Made by a program: the position numbers and the translations under genes. The notes under the pieces were generated by a model that had not been told where the DNA came from, ran no database searches, and saw only the letters and a list, made by a program, of their open reading frames with translations. Positions 55,142-64,000 of a DNA stretch of 64,000 nucleotides are shown here, in pieces (the first letter of the stretch is position 1; each line of letters starts with the position of its first letter). The stretch lies in contig NZ_BDOQ01000021.1 of the NCBI RefSeq assembly GCF_003112435.1, forward strand, positions 37,622 to 101,621, in the 5' to 3' direction. Source of the DNA: Novimethylophilus kurashikiensis (GTDB lineage Bacteria; Pseudomonadota; Gammaproteobacteria; Burkholderiales; Methylophilaceae).

Positions 55142-57826
55142 TTAACCCAGCATTTTCTTGAGTTCTGGCACGCACGAACCGCATTGCGTGCCGCATTTGA
55201 GGCGGGATTGCAGTTGGGAGAGATCGGCACCCTCGGTAATCAAGGCCTTGATCTCGTTTTCCGACACGTCCATGCAACTGCACACGATGCGCCCACGGCC
55301 CTGCTTGCCGCTCGGTGGCGCGTTGACCGGGGCCAGCGCCCACAATCGCACGTCCTCGGGAAAACCGTCCTGCGTCATGACTTCCTTCAGCCAATCGGCT
55401 GCCAGCGTCTCGCCCACCAGGCGCACGCCGGTCACCTTGCCGTTTTCCACCACCACGCGTTTGGAAATCCCGCGCTTGGGGTCGCGGTAGGTCAGGCACG
55501 GCACGTCTTCGGTGAGTTCGAGCAAGGCATCGAGTTCGTCGATCAGTGCTTGCGACGCAGCTGTCGCACCGGCGGCACGCAGCACCACCATGCCGTCATC
55601 GCGGCCGTAGAGCCCGCAATTGGCATATTCGAAGCGCGCCAGCATCGGCTGCAAGGCTTCCATCAACTTGAGCGTGTCGCGTCCGCGCCGCATGACGATC
55701 AGCCGCCACGGCAGTTCGGCTTTCTCCACCTTGATGGCGGCATGCTTGAGTTCGGGCTGTTTGGAAACCGGGTCGAAATTGCTCAAGGTCAGCGCATTCA
55801 CGCCCGCCCCATTCATGAACTGGCCACCCCAGTGCATGGGGATATAAGCCTGGGCCGGCATGACTTCATCCGACTCCTTCACACGGAGCATCAGGTTGCC
55901 GCGGCGGCTGCTGACTTTGACGAGATCGCCGTTCTGCAACTGGCGCCGCGCCATATCGTCGGCGTTCATCGCCAGCATTGGTTCCTCGACATGATTAAAG
56001 AGCTGAGGCACGGTGCCGGTGCGGCTCATGCCGTGCCATTGGTCGCGCATGCGGCCTGTGGTCAAGTGGAATGGAAAGCGCGCATCGGTTTTCTCCGCCA
56101 CGGCACGATACTTGGCGCTGACGAACTTCGCCTTTCCGCCGGGTTGCGGGAATACGCCGTCGGCATACAACCGTGCCTGGCCTTGCATGGCGCCTTCAGG
56201 CAGCGGCCATTGCTGCGGCCCTTGGCTATCCAGCATGGCGTAGCTCAAGCCTGTAATGTCGAGATCGCGGCCGCGTGTGGTCTCGCGGTGCTCATTGAAA
56301 ATGGCTTCCGGCGCCTCGTATGGAAACAGCTGCAAGGCCTCGTAGCCTTTTTCCAGCATGAAGCCCAAGCGCCGGGCGAAATCGACCATGATCTGCCAAT
56401 CCGGGCGCGTTTCGCCCGGCGCGGCCACGGCGGGTACCACGTGGGTAATGCGCCGTTCGGAATTAGTGACGGTGCCTTCCTTTTCGCCCCAGGTCGTCGC
56501 CGGCAGCAGCACGTCAGCGTAACGGGCGGTGTCGATATTGCGATAAGCGTCCTGCACCACGAGGAAAGGCACGTTGGCTAGCGCTTCATGCACACTGCCG
56601 AGGTCCGGCATGGATTGCGCCGGGTTGGTACAGGCGATCCAGAGCGCCTTGATCTCGCCGTTCTTCACGGCATCGAACATTTCCACCGCACTCTTGCCCG
56701 GCTTGTCCGGCACCTGCTCGACACCCCAGAACGTTGCGATTTCTGCGCGATGTTGCGGATCGGCCAGGTTGCGGTGCGCCGACAGCAAGTTCGCCATGCC
56801 GCCCACTTCTCGGCCGCCCATGGCATTAGGCTGGCCGGTGAGCGAAAACGGCCCTGCACCGGGCTTGCCGATTTGGCCGGTGGCAAGGTGCAAGTTGATG
56901 AGCGCGGCGTTCTTGTCGGTGCCGCTACTCGATTGGTTCAAGCCCTGGCAATACATGGACAAGGTCGGCCCGGTGCCGAACCAGCGCGCTGCGGTGACGA
57001 TATCCGCTTCGGGCACGCCGCAGATGTCGGCAACCAGCTTGGGCGTGTATTCGCGGACGGTCTCCTTGAGCGCGTCGAAACCTTCGGTATGGGCGCGGAC
57101 GTAATCCATGTCCACCAGCCCTTCCCACAGCATGACATGCAGCATGCCGTTAAACAGCGCTACGTCGGTGCCGGGCTGGATGGGGAGGAACAGGTCGGCG
57201 CTCTGCGCGGTATCGGTACGGCGCGGATCGACCACGATGAGCTTGAGGTCGGGATTGTTCTTGCGAGCGTCCTCGATACGGCGGAACACAATGGGGTGCG
57301 CATACGCCGTGTTGGAACCGGCAATGAATAGGCACTGGGCGTGATCGATGTCTTCGTAGCAAGCAGGCGGAGCATCTGCGCCCAAGGTGGCCTTATAACC
57401 CGCTACCGCAGAAGACATGCAAAGACGCGAATTGGTGTCGATGTTGTTGGTGCCGATCAAGCCCTTGGCGAGCTTGTTGAAGACGTAATAATCTTCAGTC
57501 AGCAGCTGGCCCGAGATGTAGAAGCCTACGCTGTCAGGCCCGTGCTCGCGGATGGTCTGGGCAAAATGCTGCACGGCGTGGTCGAGTGCGTCGTCCCAGC
57601 TGACGCGCTGCCTTGGCTCGTGTTTCTCCAGCCGCATCTCCGGGTAGAGCGCCCGCAGGTCGTGCCGCGCCGTGAGGTGCAGCGTGGAGCCCTTGGTGCA
57701 CAAGCGGCCGAAGTTGGCCGGGTGGTCGGGGTCGCCGCGCACGCCGACGATGCGGTCGCCCTCCGACTCGATAATGACCCCGCAGCCGACACCGCAATAG
57801 CAGCAGGTGGATTTGGTTTCTTGCAT
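55142..57826 (-). CDS. nasA: Assimilatory nitrate reductase catalytic subunit
   Basis: NasA reduces nitrate to nitrite in the cytoplasm with a Mo-bis-MGD cofactor. The 894-residue protein starts 'MQETKSTCCYCGVGCG', giving the [4Fe-4S] Cys C8, C11, C15 and C43 ('RLCTKGS'). The molybdopterin domains follow, with 'GLNQSSSGTDKNAALINLHLATGQIGKPGAGP' spread over about 330-360. The C-terminus is a BFD-like [2Fe-2S] domain ('CSCMDVSENEIKALI', 'CGTQCGSCVPELKKML'). The open frame reaches 58018, but ATG at 57826 gives the family start, although its ribosome site is weak. It is the last gene of the nir-nas operon. Confidence 0.94.
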   Translation of the reverse strand: MQETKSTCCYCGVGCGVIIESEGDRIVGVRGDPDHPANFGRLCTKGSTLHLTARHDLRALYPEMRLEKHEPRQRVSWDDALDHAVQHFAQTIREHGPDSVGFYISGQLLTEDYYVFNKLAKGLIGTNNIDTNSRLCMSSAVAGYKATLGADAPPACYEDIDHAQCLFIAGSNTAYAHPIVFRRIEDARKNNPDLKLIVVDPRRTDTAQSADLFLPIQPGTDVALFNGMLHVMLWEGLVDMDYVRAHTEGFDALKETVREYTPKLVADICGVPEADIVTAARWFGTGPTLSMYCQGLNQSSSGTDKNAALINLHLATGQIGKPGAGPFSLTGQPNAMGGREVGGMANLLSAHRNLADPQHRAEIATFWGVEQVPDKPGKSAVEMFDAVKNGEIKALWIACTNPAQSMPDLGSVHEALANVPFLVVQDAYRNIDTARYADVLLPATTWGEKEGTVTNSERRITHVVPAVAAPGETRPDWQIMVDFARRLGFMLEKGYEALQLFPYEAPEAIFNEHRETTRGRDLDITGLSYAMLDSQGPQQWPLPEGAMQGQARLYADGVFPQPGGKAKFVSAKYRAVAEKTDARFPFHLTTGRMRDQWHGMSRTGTVPQLFNHVEEPMLAMNADDMARRQLQNGDLVKVSSRRGNLMLRVKESDEVMPAQAYIPMHWGGQFMNGAGVNALTLSNFDPVSKQPELKHAAIKVEKAELPWRLIVMRRGRDTLKLMEALQPMLARFEYANCGLYGRDDGMVVLRAAGATAASQALIDELDALLELTEDVPCLTYRDPKRGISKRVVVENGKVTGVRLVGETLAADWLKEVMTQDGFPEDVRLWALAPVNAPPSGKQGRGRIVCSCMDVSENEIKALITEGADLSQLQSRLKCGTQCGSCVPELKKMLG

Positions 57827-57840
57827 CGCTTTTGCGTTTC

Positions 57841-58152
57841 TTATACGTCCAGGAACACTTCGCCGTTTTCCAGCTTGACAGCGACGCACGGCGCATGGCC
57901 CTCGTCCGGCGCTATCGCGTTGCCGTCGGCGAGCTGAATGTTCCAGCCGTGCAACGGGCAGGTGACCTTGTGGCCGTGGACGATGCCTTGCGATAGCGGA
58001 CCGTTCTTGTGCGGGCACTTGTCGTGCAGCGCAAACACCTGGTCGTCCTCAGTGCGGAACACGGCAATGTCCGCTTGGCCATTGCGCTTGACGACGCGCG
58101 AGCCCAGGCGGGGAATGTCTTCCAGGTTGGCGATCTTGGTCCAGTTACTCAT
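57841..58152 (-). CDS. nirD: Nitrite reductase small subunit (Rieske type)
   Basis: NirD is the small subunit of the NADH-dependent assimilatory nitrite reductase. The 103-residue protein has the Rieske [2Fe-2S] motifs 'CPHKNGPLSQG' and 'CPLHGWNIQL'. ATG at 58152 has GGAGC upstream. It is separated from nirB by the transporter and kinase genes, and lies 14 bases before nasA. Confidence 0.93.
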   Translation of the reverse strand: MSNWTKIANLEDIPRLGSRVVKRNGQADIAVFRTEDDQVFALHDKCPHKNGPLSQGIVHGHKVTCPLHGWNIQLADGNAIAPDEGHAPCVAVKLENGEVFLDV

Positions 58153-58271
58153 GCTTGCTCCGATAGTTCCAATCAAAACTTCAAATCAAATAAAACGCGG
58201 AAAGCATTCCGCTCCCTCAAATGTTCTCAAACGTCTAGTGCGTCCTTAATTTTGTGCTTTTTTGTCATCGT

Positions 58272-59957
58272 TCACGACACAAACAACAGATACAGCAAAA
58301 ACGCATTCATCAGCAGCGACAGCACCAGCACCCAGTGCCAACCGCGCATGCGCCCCGCCAGCGGCGTACGCGGCGGCGGCAGGATGGGACGGCGCTCGCC
58401 GACTTCCAGCGCCAGCAGCATTTCCTCGGCGGTCTCGAAGCGCGTCTTGGGGTCTGCTGCGACAGCCTTCAATACGATGTTTTCCAGCCATTGCGGGATA
58501 TCCGGCCGATAGCGCGTGGGGGCCACTGGCGTGCCGAACCGCGGGTGCTGGAAAGGTTCGATCTCGCCATGCGGATAACGCCGCGTCAGCAAGTGATACA
58601 GCGTCACCCCGGCGCTGTAGAGGTCGCTTTGCGGCGTGGCGGCCTCGCCTTCGAATAATTCAGGCGCCATATAGCTCGGCGTGCCCGGCGTTCCTGGACG
58701 CAGATTGCCCACGGCCGGGCTCATCGCTACACCCAGGTCGAGAATTCGCAACTTGCCGTCGTCGCCCAGATGCAGGTTGGCGGGCTTGATATCGCGGTGC
58801 ACGATGTTGAGCCGGTGCAGCGCGCCCAGCCCTTTCGCCAGCCGGATGCCGATTCCCGCCACATCCACGGCGGAAAAATGCTGGCCGCTATCGAGCTTTT
58901 GCTGCAAGTTGTCGCCCGCGTGCCAGCTCATCACGTAGTACAGCGCACTGCGGCGCTCGGTCGAAACCGGCAGAATCTGCGGGAAGTAATGCGCCACGAC
59001 CCTTTTGCCCAGCCACTCTTCGTTCAACAGGCCGTTGCAGCTTTCCACGTCGTCCGCCATGAGCGGTTGCAGCGTTTTCAGCACGCACAGCTGACCGTTG
59101 GTGAGGTTCTTCACCTTGTAGAGCAACGTGGCGCGCGATTCGTGCAGGATTTCCTCCACTTCGAAGCAATCCAGTTGCTCGCCCGTCTTGAGCCGCGGCG
59201 GCACGCGCAGACGCTTGGCTTCGGCCACCAGATCGGAAAGATTTTCCTCACCCGTTTGTTCGACGCGGACCACCAGCGCCGAGGCATTATCCTGCCCGCC
59301 CTGTGCCAGCGCCTTGGCGACAAGATCGTCTGCTGCCATCTGCGGGCTTTGGTAAAGACTCAGGATGGCGTGGATATCTTTCTGCGGCAAGCGATCCCAG
59401 ACCCCGTCCGTCATGAGCGCGAACACGTCGCCCGGCTCCAGCTCGCCCTCGGCGTAATCCACCAGCAGTTGCTGATCGAGGCCGACGGCGCGCTTCAGCA
59501 CGTGCCTCATGTCGGGACGGTCCCACACGTGGTCGGTCGTCAGCAGTTGCAGCTCGCCGTTCCGCAAACGATAAACCCGGCTGTCGCCGACATGGGCCAA
59601 CGTGAAATGCCGCCCGCGCAGCACGATCATGGACAGCGTCGTCGCCATGCCGGCCATGTCGCGATGGCTGGCGGCCTGCGACAAGATCCAGCGGTTGATG
59701 GCCGAGAGCACCTTGTCCAGCGCAGCCTTGGTTTCCCAGGTTTCGGGGGTAGCGTAGTAGTCGGAGAGCACGCCGCGCACGGTCATTTCCGCCGCTTCGC
59801 GCCCCCCGGCATTACCGCTCACGCCATCGGCCACGGCCAGTAGCGCCCCCTTGGTCGCCAACTGCTCGTCCTGCGGAGTTGCAGCGCCGCAATAATCCTC
59901 GTTGCGTTCGCGCGGACCTGCGTCGCTGGCCTGGCCGATAGTGAGCTGCAATGGCAT
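58272..59957 (-). CDS. Bifunctional PP2C-type phosphatase and Ser/Thr protein kinase
   Basis: The 561-residue protein has an N-terminal PP2C domain (about 1-235) with the metal and catalytic motifs 'RERNEDYCG', 'ADGVSGNAGG', 'HVGDSRVYRL', 'MTDGVWDRL' and 'GGQDNASALVV'. A kinase domain follows (about 265-520) with 'HRDIKPANLHL', 'DLGVAM' in the DFG position, and 'PGTPSYMAPE'. The Gly-rich loop is poorly conserved. A single transmembrane segment ends the chain (about 538-558). Related fusions occur in nas clusters of Pseudomonas and betaproteobacteria. Its place between transporter and nirD suggests control of nitrate uptake or reduction by phosphorylation. Confidence 0.9.
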   Translation of the reverse strand: MPLQLTIGQASDAGPRERNEDYCGAATPQDEQLATKGALLAVADGVSGNAGGREAAEMTVRGVLSDYYATPETWETKAALDKVLSAINRWILSQAASHRDMAGMATTLSMIVLRGRHFTLAHVGDSRVYRLRNGELQLLTTDHVWDRPDMRHVLKRAVGLDQQLLVDYAEGELEPGDVFALMTDGVWDRLPQKDIHAILSLYQSPQMAADDLVAKALAQGGQDNASALVVRVEQTGEENLSDLVAEAKRLRVPPRLKTGEQLDCFEVEEILHESRATLLYKVKNLTNGQLCVLKTLQPLMADDVESCNGLLNEEWLGKRVVAHYFPQILPVSTERRSALYYVMSWHAGDNLQQKLDSGQHFSAVDVAGIGIRLAKGLGALHRLNIVHRDIKPANLHLGDDGKLRILDLGVAMSPAVGNLRPGTPGTPSYMAPELFEGEAATPQSDLYSAGVTLYHLLTRRYPHGEIEPFQHPRFGTPVAPTRYRPDIPQWLENIVLKAVAADPKTRFETAEEMLLALEVGERRPILPPPRTPLAGRMRGWHWVLVLSLLMNAFLLYLLFVS

Positions 59958-60008
59958 TTACGAATTAAACCTTACTAACTTGAACCTTGCTGACTTAATT
60001 CGTGCTTA

Positions 60009-61220
60009 TTAAACCTTGGCCGTGGTCGCCGTGACCGAGCCCCACGTGGTACGCCAACGGGTCTTCACACTGGAAAGCCCGATCATGGCGAGTACCGCAA
60101 GTGCCGAGAAAATCATCAGGCCGGTTTCGTAGCTGCCGGTCACCTGCTTGGAATAACCCAGGCTGCTGGCGAGGTAGAAACCGCCCACGCCGCCCGCCAT
60201 GCCGACCAGGCCGGTCATGACACCGATTTCCTTGCGGAAGCGCTGCGGCACCAGTTGGAACACTGCGCCGTTACCCATGCCCAAGGACAGCATCGCTGCG
60301 ACCACGACGGCGAGGCCGAGGAAAGGCTGTGAAATACCGAAGCTCAGGATGAACAGGAAAGTCGCTGCCAGTGCGTACATCAACAGCAGCGTGCGAATAC
60401 CGCCGACGCGGTCGGCCACGTTGCCGCCAAGCGGGCGCACCAGGGAACCAGCAAACACACAGGCCGCGGTGAAATAGCCGGCGACGATGGGCGTCAAGCC
60501 GTACTGGTCGTGGAAGTAGATGGTGAGCGAGGATGCCATGCCGACGAAACCGCCGAAGGTCACGCTGTAGAAGAACATGAACCACCAGGCGTCCTTGTCC
60601 TTGAGTACGTTAAGGTACTGGTGCAGAGACTTGCTGGGCGGTGTTTCCGGGCTGTCCTTGGCGAGCAGCAAGTAGACCACGAAGGCGAAAGCCAGTGGGA
60701 TCAGCGCGAGGCCGAACACGTTGTTCCAGCCGTAAGCGGCGGCCAGGCCCGGGGCGAACAATGCGGCCAACGCAGTACCGGAGTTACCGGCCCCGGCAAT
60801 CCCCAGCGCCGTGCCCTGATGCTCGGGCGGATACCAGCGCGAAGCCAGCGGCAAGGCCACGGCAAAGGCCGCACCGGCCACGCCCAGCGCAATGCCCAGC
60901 AGCAAGGTTTGCTGGTAGGTATGGATGCCGTTGATCCAGGCGAACAGCAGTGCGGCCAGCACGACCACTTGGCCGATAATGCCCGCCTTCTTGGGCTTGA
61001 GGTGATCTACCAGCACGCCCATGACGATGCGCAGCAAGGCGCCGGATAAGACCGGCGTAGCGACCATCAGGCCTTTTTGCGCAGGCGTGAGGTGCAAGTC
61101 GGCGGAAATCTGCACGGCCAGGGGGCCGAGCAGCACCCAGACCATGAAGCTCAGGTCGAAATAGAGAAAGGCGGAAAACAAGGTAGGTTTGTGCCCGGCG
61201 TTCCAGAAGCTGCTTTTCAT
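60009..61220 (-). CDS. Nitrate/nitrite MFS transporter (NarK/NasA type)
   Basis: The 403-residue protein has 12 predicted transmembrane segments and the nitrate-transporter signatures 'GNSGTALAALFAPGLA' in TM5 and 'GGFVGMASSLTIYFHDQYGL' with 'LVRPLGGNVADRVGG'. It imports nitrate for the following reductases. It lies between nirB and the phosphatase/kinase gene, with a hairpin between it and nirB. Confidence 0.92.
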   Translation of the reverse strand: MKSSFWNAGHKPTLFSAFLYFDLSFMVWVLLGPLAVQISADLHLTPAQKGLMVATPVLSGALLRIVMGVLVDHLKPKKAGIIGQVVVLAALLFAWINGIHTYQQTLLLGIALGVAGAAFAVALPLASRWYPPEHQGTALGIAGAGNSGTALAALFAPGLAAAYGWNNVFGLALIPLAFAFVVYLLLAKDSPETPPSKSLHQYLNVLKDKDAWWFMFFYSVTFGGFVGMASSLTIYFHDQYGLTPIVAGYFTAACVFAGSLVRPLGGNVADRVGGIRTLLLMYALAATFLFILSFGISQPFLGLAVVVAAMLSLGMGNGAVFQLVPQRFRKEIGVMTGLVGMAGGVGGFYLASSLGYSKQVTGSYETGLMIFSALAVLAMIGLSSVKTRWRTTWGSVTATTAKV

Positions 61221-61245
61221 TGTAATGTCTCCTCGTGCGCCGCCC

Positions 61246-61269
61246 TTGGACCTGCACCGGCAGGTCCAA
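61246..61269. other. Intercistronic hairpin between nirB and the nitrate transporter gene
   Basis: A perfect 10-bp stem, TTGGACCTGC/GCAGGTCCAA, with a four-base loop ACCG. It has no T run, so it is more likely an RNA-stability or partial-termination element that sets relative levels of nirB and downstream genes. Confidence 0.55.
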
Positions 61270-61292
61270 TCGCAGCAACACGCAACGGGGTT

Positions 61293-63722
61293 TTAGAGGG
61301 TGATCGGTTCGAATTCGCGGCGCGCTTGAGCTTCCTCGACGCGCTTCTTCCAAGGGTCCGGTGTACCTTGCAGCGAGTACAGCAGGCGCTCGTACAGGGC
61401 GCGGCGGCCTTCGGCATCTTCGAGGATGTGCTTCTTCACATACTCCATGCCGACGCGCTCGATCCAGTGCACGGTACGGTCCAGATAGCGGGCCTGCTCG
61501 CGGTAGAGCTGGATGAAAGCGCCGGAGTATTCCAGCACTTCTTCATGCGTCGTGACCTTGCACAGGAACTGCGCCACCTCGGTCTTGATGCCGCCGTTAC
61601 CGCCGACGTAAAGCTCCCAACCGGAGTCCACGCCGATGATGCCCACGTCCTTGATGCCGGATTCGGCACAGTTGCGCGGGCAGCCGGAGACGGCCAATTT
61701 CACCTTGTGCGGTGCCCACATGTGGTCGAAGGCGCGTTCCAGTTCGATACCCATGCGGGTGGAATCCTGCGTGCCGAAACGGCAGAACTCGGAACCGACG
61801 CAGGTTTTCACCGTACGGATAGATTTGCCGTAGGCGTAGCCGGAAGGCATGTCGAGATCGGCCCATACCTTGGGCAGGTCGTCCTTCTTGACACCGAGCA
61901 GGTCGATACGCTGACCACCGGTGACCTTGACCATCGGGATTTCATACTTGTCGGCCACGTCCGCGATCTTGCGCAACTGATCCGGCGTCGTCACGCCGCC
62001 GTACATACGCGGTACGACGGAATAAGTGCCGTCCTTCTGGATGTTGGCGTGGGCGCGCTCATTGATGAAACGCGATTGCGGGTCGTCCTGCGCCTCGTGC
62101 GGCCAGGTGGAAACCAGGTAGTAGTTGAGCGCCGGGCGACAGCTGGAGCAGCCGTTGGGCGTGCGCCAATCCATGAAGTTCATGGCTTCAGGGATATTGA
62201 GCAGCTTCTGGTCGCGGATGATCTGGCGCACTTCCTCGTGGGTCTTGTCGGTACAGCCGCACATCGGCTTGTTGGTCGACTGCGGGGAGTACCCGCCGCC
62301 GAGGGTGGACGCCAGAATCTGCTCGACCAGGCCGGTACAGGAGCCACAGGAAGCCGACGCCTTAGTGGTCTTGCGCACGTCTTCCAGCGTGAACAGGCCT
62401 TTTTCCTTGATGGCCTTGACCACGGTGCCCTTGCACACGCCGTTGCAGCCGCACACTTCCATGTCGTCGGTCATGGCCGCAGCCTTGTTCTGGCCGGCGT
62501 GACCGAGGTTGCCCAAGCTGGCCTCCTGGCCGAACATCAGGTGATCGCGGATTTCCGCGATGCTCTTGCCGTCGCGCAGCATCTGGAAATACCAGCTGCC
62601 GTCGACGGTATCGCCATAAAGCACGCTGCCGACGATTTTGTCGTCTTTAATCACCAGCTTCTTGTAGACGCCGCCGACCGCATCGTGCAAAACGATTTCT
62701 TCGGTATCTTCACCGCCGGTGAAGTTGCCTGCAGAGAACAGGTCGATGCCCGTGACCTTGAGCTTGGTCGAGGTCACGGAGCCGGTGTAGCGGCCGATAC
62801 CGAAGTTGGCGAGGTGCGTGGCGCACACCTTGCCCATTTCAAACAGGGGAGCCACCAGGCCGTACGTGGTGTTGCGGTGCGCAACACACTCGCCCACGGC
62901 GTAAATACGCGGGTCGTAGGTCTGCATGGTGTCGTTGACCACGATGCCGCGGTTGCAATAAATGCCCGCAGCCTTGGCCAACTCGATGTTGGGACGGATA
63001 CCGACGGCCATGACCACGAGGTCGGCCGGGACTTCCTGCCCATCCTTGAAGCGCACGGCCTTGACGCGGCCGTTTTCGCCGATGAGCTGCTCGGTGTGCT
63101 TTTCCAGCAGGAACTTGAGGCCTTTTTCTTCCAGCGAATTTTGCAGCATCTTGCCGGCCACTTCATCGAGCTGGCGTTCCATCAGCCATTTATGGATGTG
63201 CACAATGGTGACGTCCATGCCGCGGATCGCCAGACCGTTGGCGGCTTCCAGACCCAGCAGGCCGCCACCGATGACGATGGCGTGCTTGTATTGCTTGGAA
63301 GCGTCGATCATGGTGTCGACGTCCTTGATATCGCGGAAGCCGATCACGCCTTCCAGATCGTTGCCCGGTACCGGCAGGATAAAAGGATCGGAACCGGTCG
63401 CAAGCAGCAGGCGATCGTATTCAGCAGTGGTGCCGTCCTCGGCGATGACCAGGCGCTTTACGCGGTCGATCTGGGTGACCTTCTTGCCGGTATGCAGGGT
63501 AATGCCATGCTCGGCGTACCACTCACGGCTGTTAAGAATAATATCATTGATGGTTTGTTCGCCTGCCAATACCGGCGACAACAGAATACGGTTGTAGTTG
63601 GGGTGCGGCTCCGCGCCGAACACCGTAATGTCGTACATCTCCGGACTGATTTTCAGCAACTCTTCCAGGGTACGTACCCCGGCCATCCCGTTGCCGACCA
63701 TCACTAGCTTCATCTTGCTCAT
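61293..63722 (-). CDS. nirB: Assimilatory NADH-nitrite reductase large subunit
   Basis: NirB reduces nitrite to ammonium with NADH, FAD, FeS and sirohaem. The 809-residue protein has an N-terminal flavin/NADH module ('MVGNGMAGVRTLEELL', 'VIGGGLLGLEAANGLA'), BFD-like [2Fe-2S] motifs ('CGCNGVCKGTVVKAI', 'CGSCTGLVEQIL'), a second similar Cys region ('MCGCTDKTHEEV'), and a sulfite-reductase-type C-terminal part with 'CVGSEFCRFG' and 'CPRNCAESG' for the [4Fe-4S]-sirohaem centre. ATG at 63722 has GAGGAG 7 bases upstream. It is first in the operon. Confidence 0.95.
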   Translation of the reverse strand: MSKMKLVMVGNGMAGVRTLEELLKISPEMYDITVFGAEPHPNYNRILLSPVLAGEQTINDIILNSREWYAEHGITLHTGKKVTQIDRVKRLVIAEDGTTAEYDRLLLATGSDPFILPVPGNDLEGVIGFRDIKDVDTMIDASKQYKHAIVIGGGLLGLEAANGLAIRGMDVTIVHIHKWLMERQLDEVAGKMLQNSLEEKGLKFLLEKHTEQLIGENGRVKAVRFKDGQEVPADLVVMAVGIRPNIELAKAAGIYCNRGIVVNDTMQTYDPRIYAVGECVAHRNTTYGLVAPLFEMGKVCATHLANFGIGRYTGSVTSTKLKVTGIDLFSAGNFTGGEDTEEIVLHDAVGGVYKKLVIKDDKIVGSVLYGDTVDGSWYFQMLRDGKSIAEIRDHLMFGQEASLGNLGHAGQNKAAAMTDDMEVCGCNGVCKGTVVKAIKEKGLFTLEDVRKTTKASASCGSCTGLVEQILASTLGGGYSPQSTNKPMCGCTDKTHEEVRQIIRDQKLLNIPEAMNFMDWRTPNGCSSCRPALNYYLVSTWPHEAQDDPQSRFINERAHANIQKDGTYSVVPRMYGGVTTPDQLRKIADVADKYEIPMVKVTGGQRIDLLGVKKDDLPKVWADLDMPSGYAYGKSIRTVKTCVGSEFCRFGTQDSTRMGIELERAFDHMWAPHKVKLAVSGCPRNCAESGIKDVGIIGVDSGWELYVGGNGGIKTEVAQFLCKVTTHEEVLEYSGAFIQLYREQARYLDRTVHWIERVGMEYVKKHILEDAEGRRALYERLLYSLQGTPDPWKKRVEEAQARREFEPITL

Positions 63723-63829
63723 TACCTGGCTCCTCGAATTCATCTAATCACTCAACTGCCTGCCCCGCTGCGCACCATATACGCACATTTTTTATAAGGA
63801 TTTCGCGGAAGCTTGGTTGCCCTCTTCAA

Positions 63830-63845
63830 AGCAGCATCTATGCCA
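63830..63845 (-). promoter_or_regulatory. Sigma-54-type promoter for the nirB operon
   Basis: On the minus strand, TGGCATAGATGCTGCT has TGGCA at -24, GG-N10-GC spacing and TGCT at -12. The predicted start near 63819 gives a leader of about 97 bases. Upstream NtrC-like half-sites support nitrogen control. Confidence 0.68.
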
Positions 63846-63925
63846 CATCTTTTAAAAACAATTTAATCAGTCAGTTATAGAAAAACATTTGAACATCTGG
63901 CGTCATGCGGCGCCCTATTGCAGTG

Positions 63926-63968
63926 CCGTGCACCACGCCGACTTGGGCGAGGTGCACGGTTTGGTGCA
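63926..63968. promoter_or_regulatory. NtrC-like half-sites in a long palindrome upstream of nirB
   Basis: CCGTGCACC (63926-63934) and GGTGCACGG (63951-63959) are perfect inverted arms with inner CGCC/GGCG. A further GGTGCA lies at 63963-63968. TGCACC...GGTGCA is the NtrC half-site pair, here at about -107 to -150 from the predicted start. The closest pair, TGCAC-N6-GTGCA at 63953-63968, is one base shorter than the usual 17-bp site. Confidence 0.55.
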
Positions 63969-64000
63969 TCAAATCGCACGTTAGAACGTGTACATCAGCG

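Noticed and set aside
61077..63707. An 876-codon open frame on the plus strand opposite nirB and the transporter start
   Set aside because: Same cause as above. nirB motifs on the other strand are unmistakable.
63926..63959. ANTAR (NasT/NasR) antitermination hairpins before nirB
   Set aside because: The hairpin has a six-base loop, but it lies upstream of the predicted transcription start, there is no paired second hairpin, and no terminator follows in the leader.

Overview
The window looks like the chromosome of a flagellated betaproteobacterium. The inference rests on the lepA-lepB-DUF4845-rnc-era-recO order, the flgBCDEFGHIJKL operon, GC-rich codon use, and a mix of sulfur, C1 and nitrate genes. 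A sulfur- or C1-oxidising Nitrosomonadales-type organism would fit, but no rRNA or other marker in the window fixes the genus. I see no prophage, insertion sequence or CRISPR array.

Layout. 1-4.9 kb: recO (cut by the left edge), era, rnc, a DUF4845 gene, lepB and lepA, all on the minus strand. 5-15.4 kb: the rod/hook flagellar operon flgB to flgL, with a sigma-54-type promoter before flgB and a sigma-28-type promoter before flgK. A diguanylate cyclase and a divergent flgA follow. 18.1-22.4 kb: a tightly overlapping operon of a cytochrome c, a Tat-exported flavocytochrome c sulfide dehydrogenase flavoprotein and two beta-propeller proteins. 22.4-30.6 kb: an ankyrin protein, purL, a Crp/Fnr-type regulator behind a sigma-54-like promoter, DUF4197, a methyltransferase and an HD-GYP protein. 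31-34 kb: tRNA-Leu(UAA), then a cytochrome c and a PQQ alcohol dehydrogenase whose metal-site residues predict lanthanide dependence.

34.5-50.5 kb is a selenium region. The formate dehydrogenase operon fdnGHI-fdhE has an in-frame UGA (selenocysteine 196) followed by a SECIS-like hairpin. The full decoding set selA-selB-tRNA-Sec-mnmH-selD lies about 4.6 kb away. Between the two sit three oppositely oriented genes that I cannot assign to a known pathway: an acyl-CoA-dehydrogenase-like flavoprotein without the usual catalytic Glu, a PhnD-like binding protein without a signal peptide, and a degenerate TusA domain fused to a ferritin-like diiron domain. A frameshifted transglutaminase-like gene follows.

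50.6-55 kb: a cytochrome b, a PAS-GGDEF-EAL protein, a membrane PAS-GGDEF protein with a degenerate active site, and a DUF3124 protein. The 3' end of the PAS-GGDEF gene is bracketed by a perfect 16-bp inverted repeat. Inverting the 90-bp spacer would swap in a second in-frame C-terminus, so it may be a small invertible coding switch. 55-64 kb: the nitrate assimilation operon nirB-narK-(PP2C/kinase)-nirD-nasA, behind a sigma-54-type promoter and upstream NtrC-like half-sites.

Taken together, the window shows electron-donor flexibility (formate, sulfide, alcohols), assimilatory nitrate use under probable nitrogen control, selenium-dependent formate oxidation, and several c-di-GMP proteins around motility genes.
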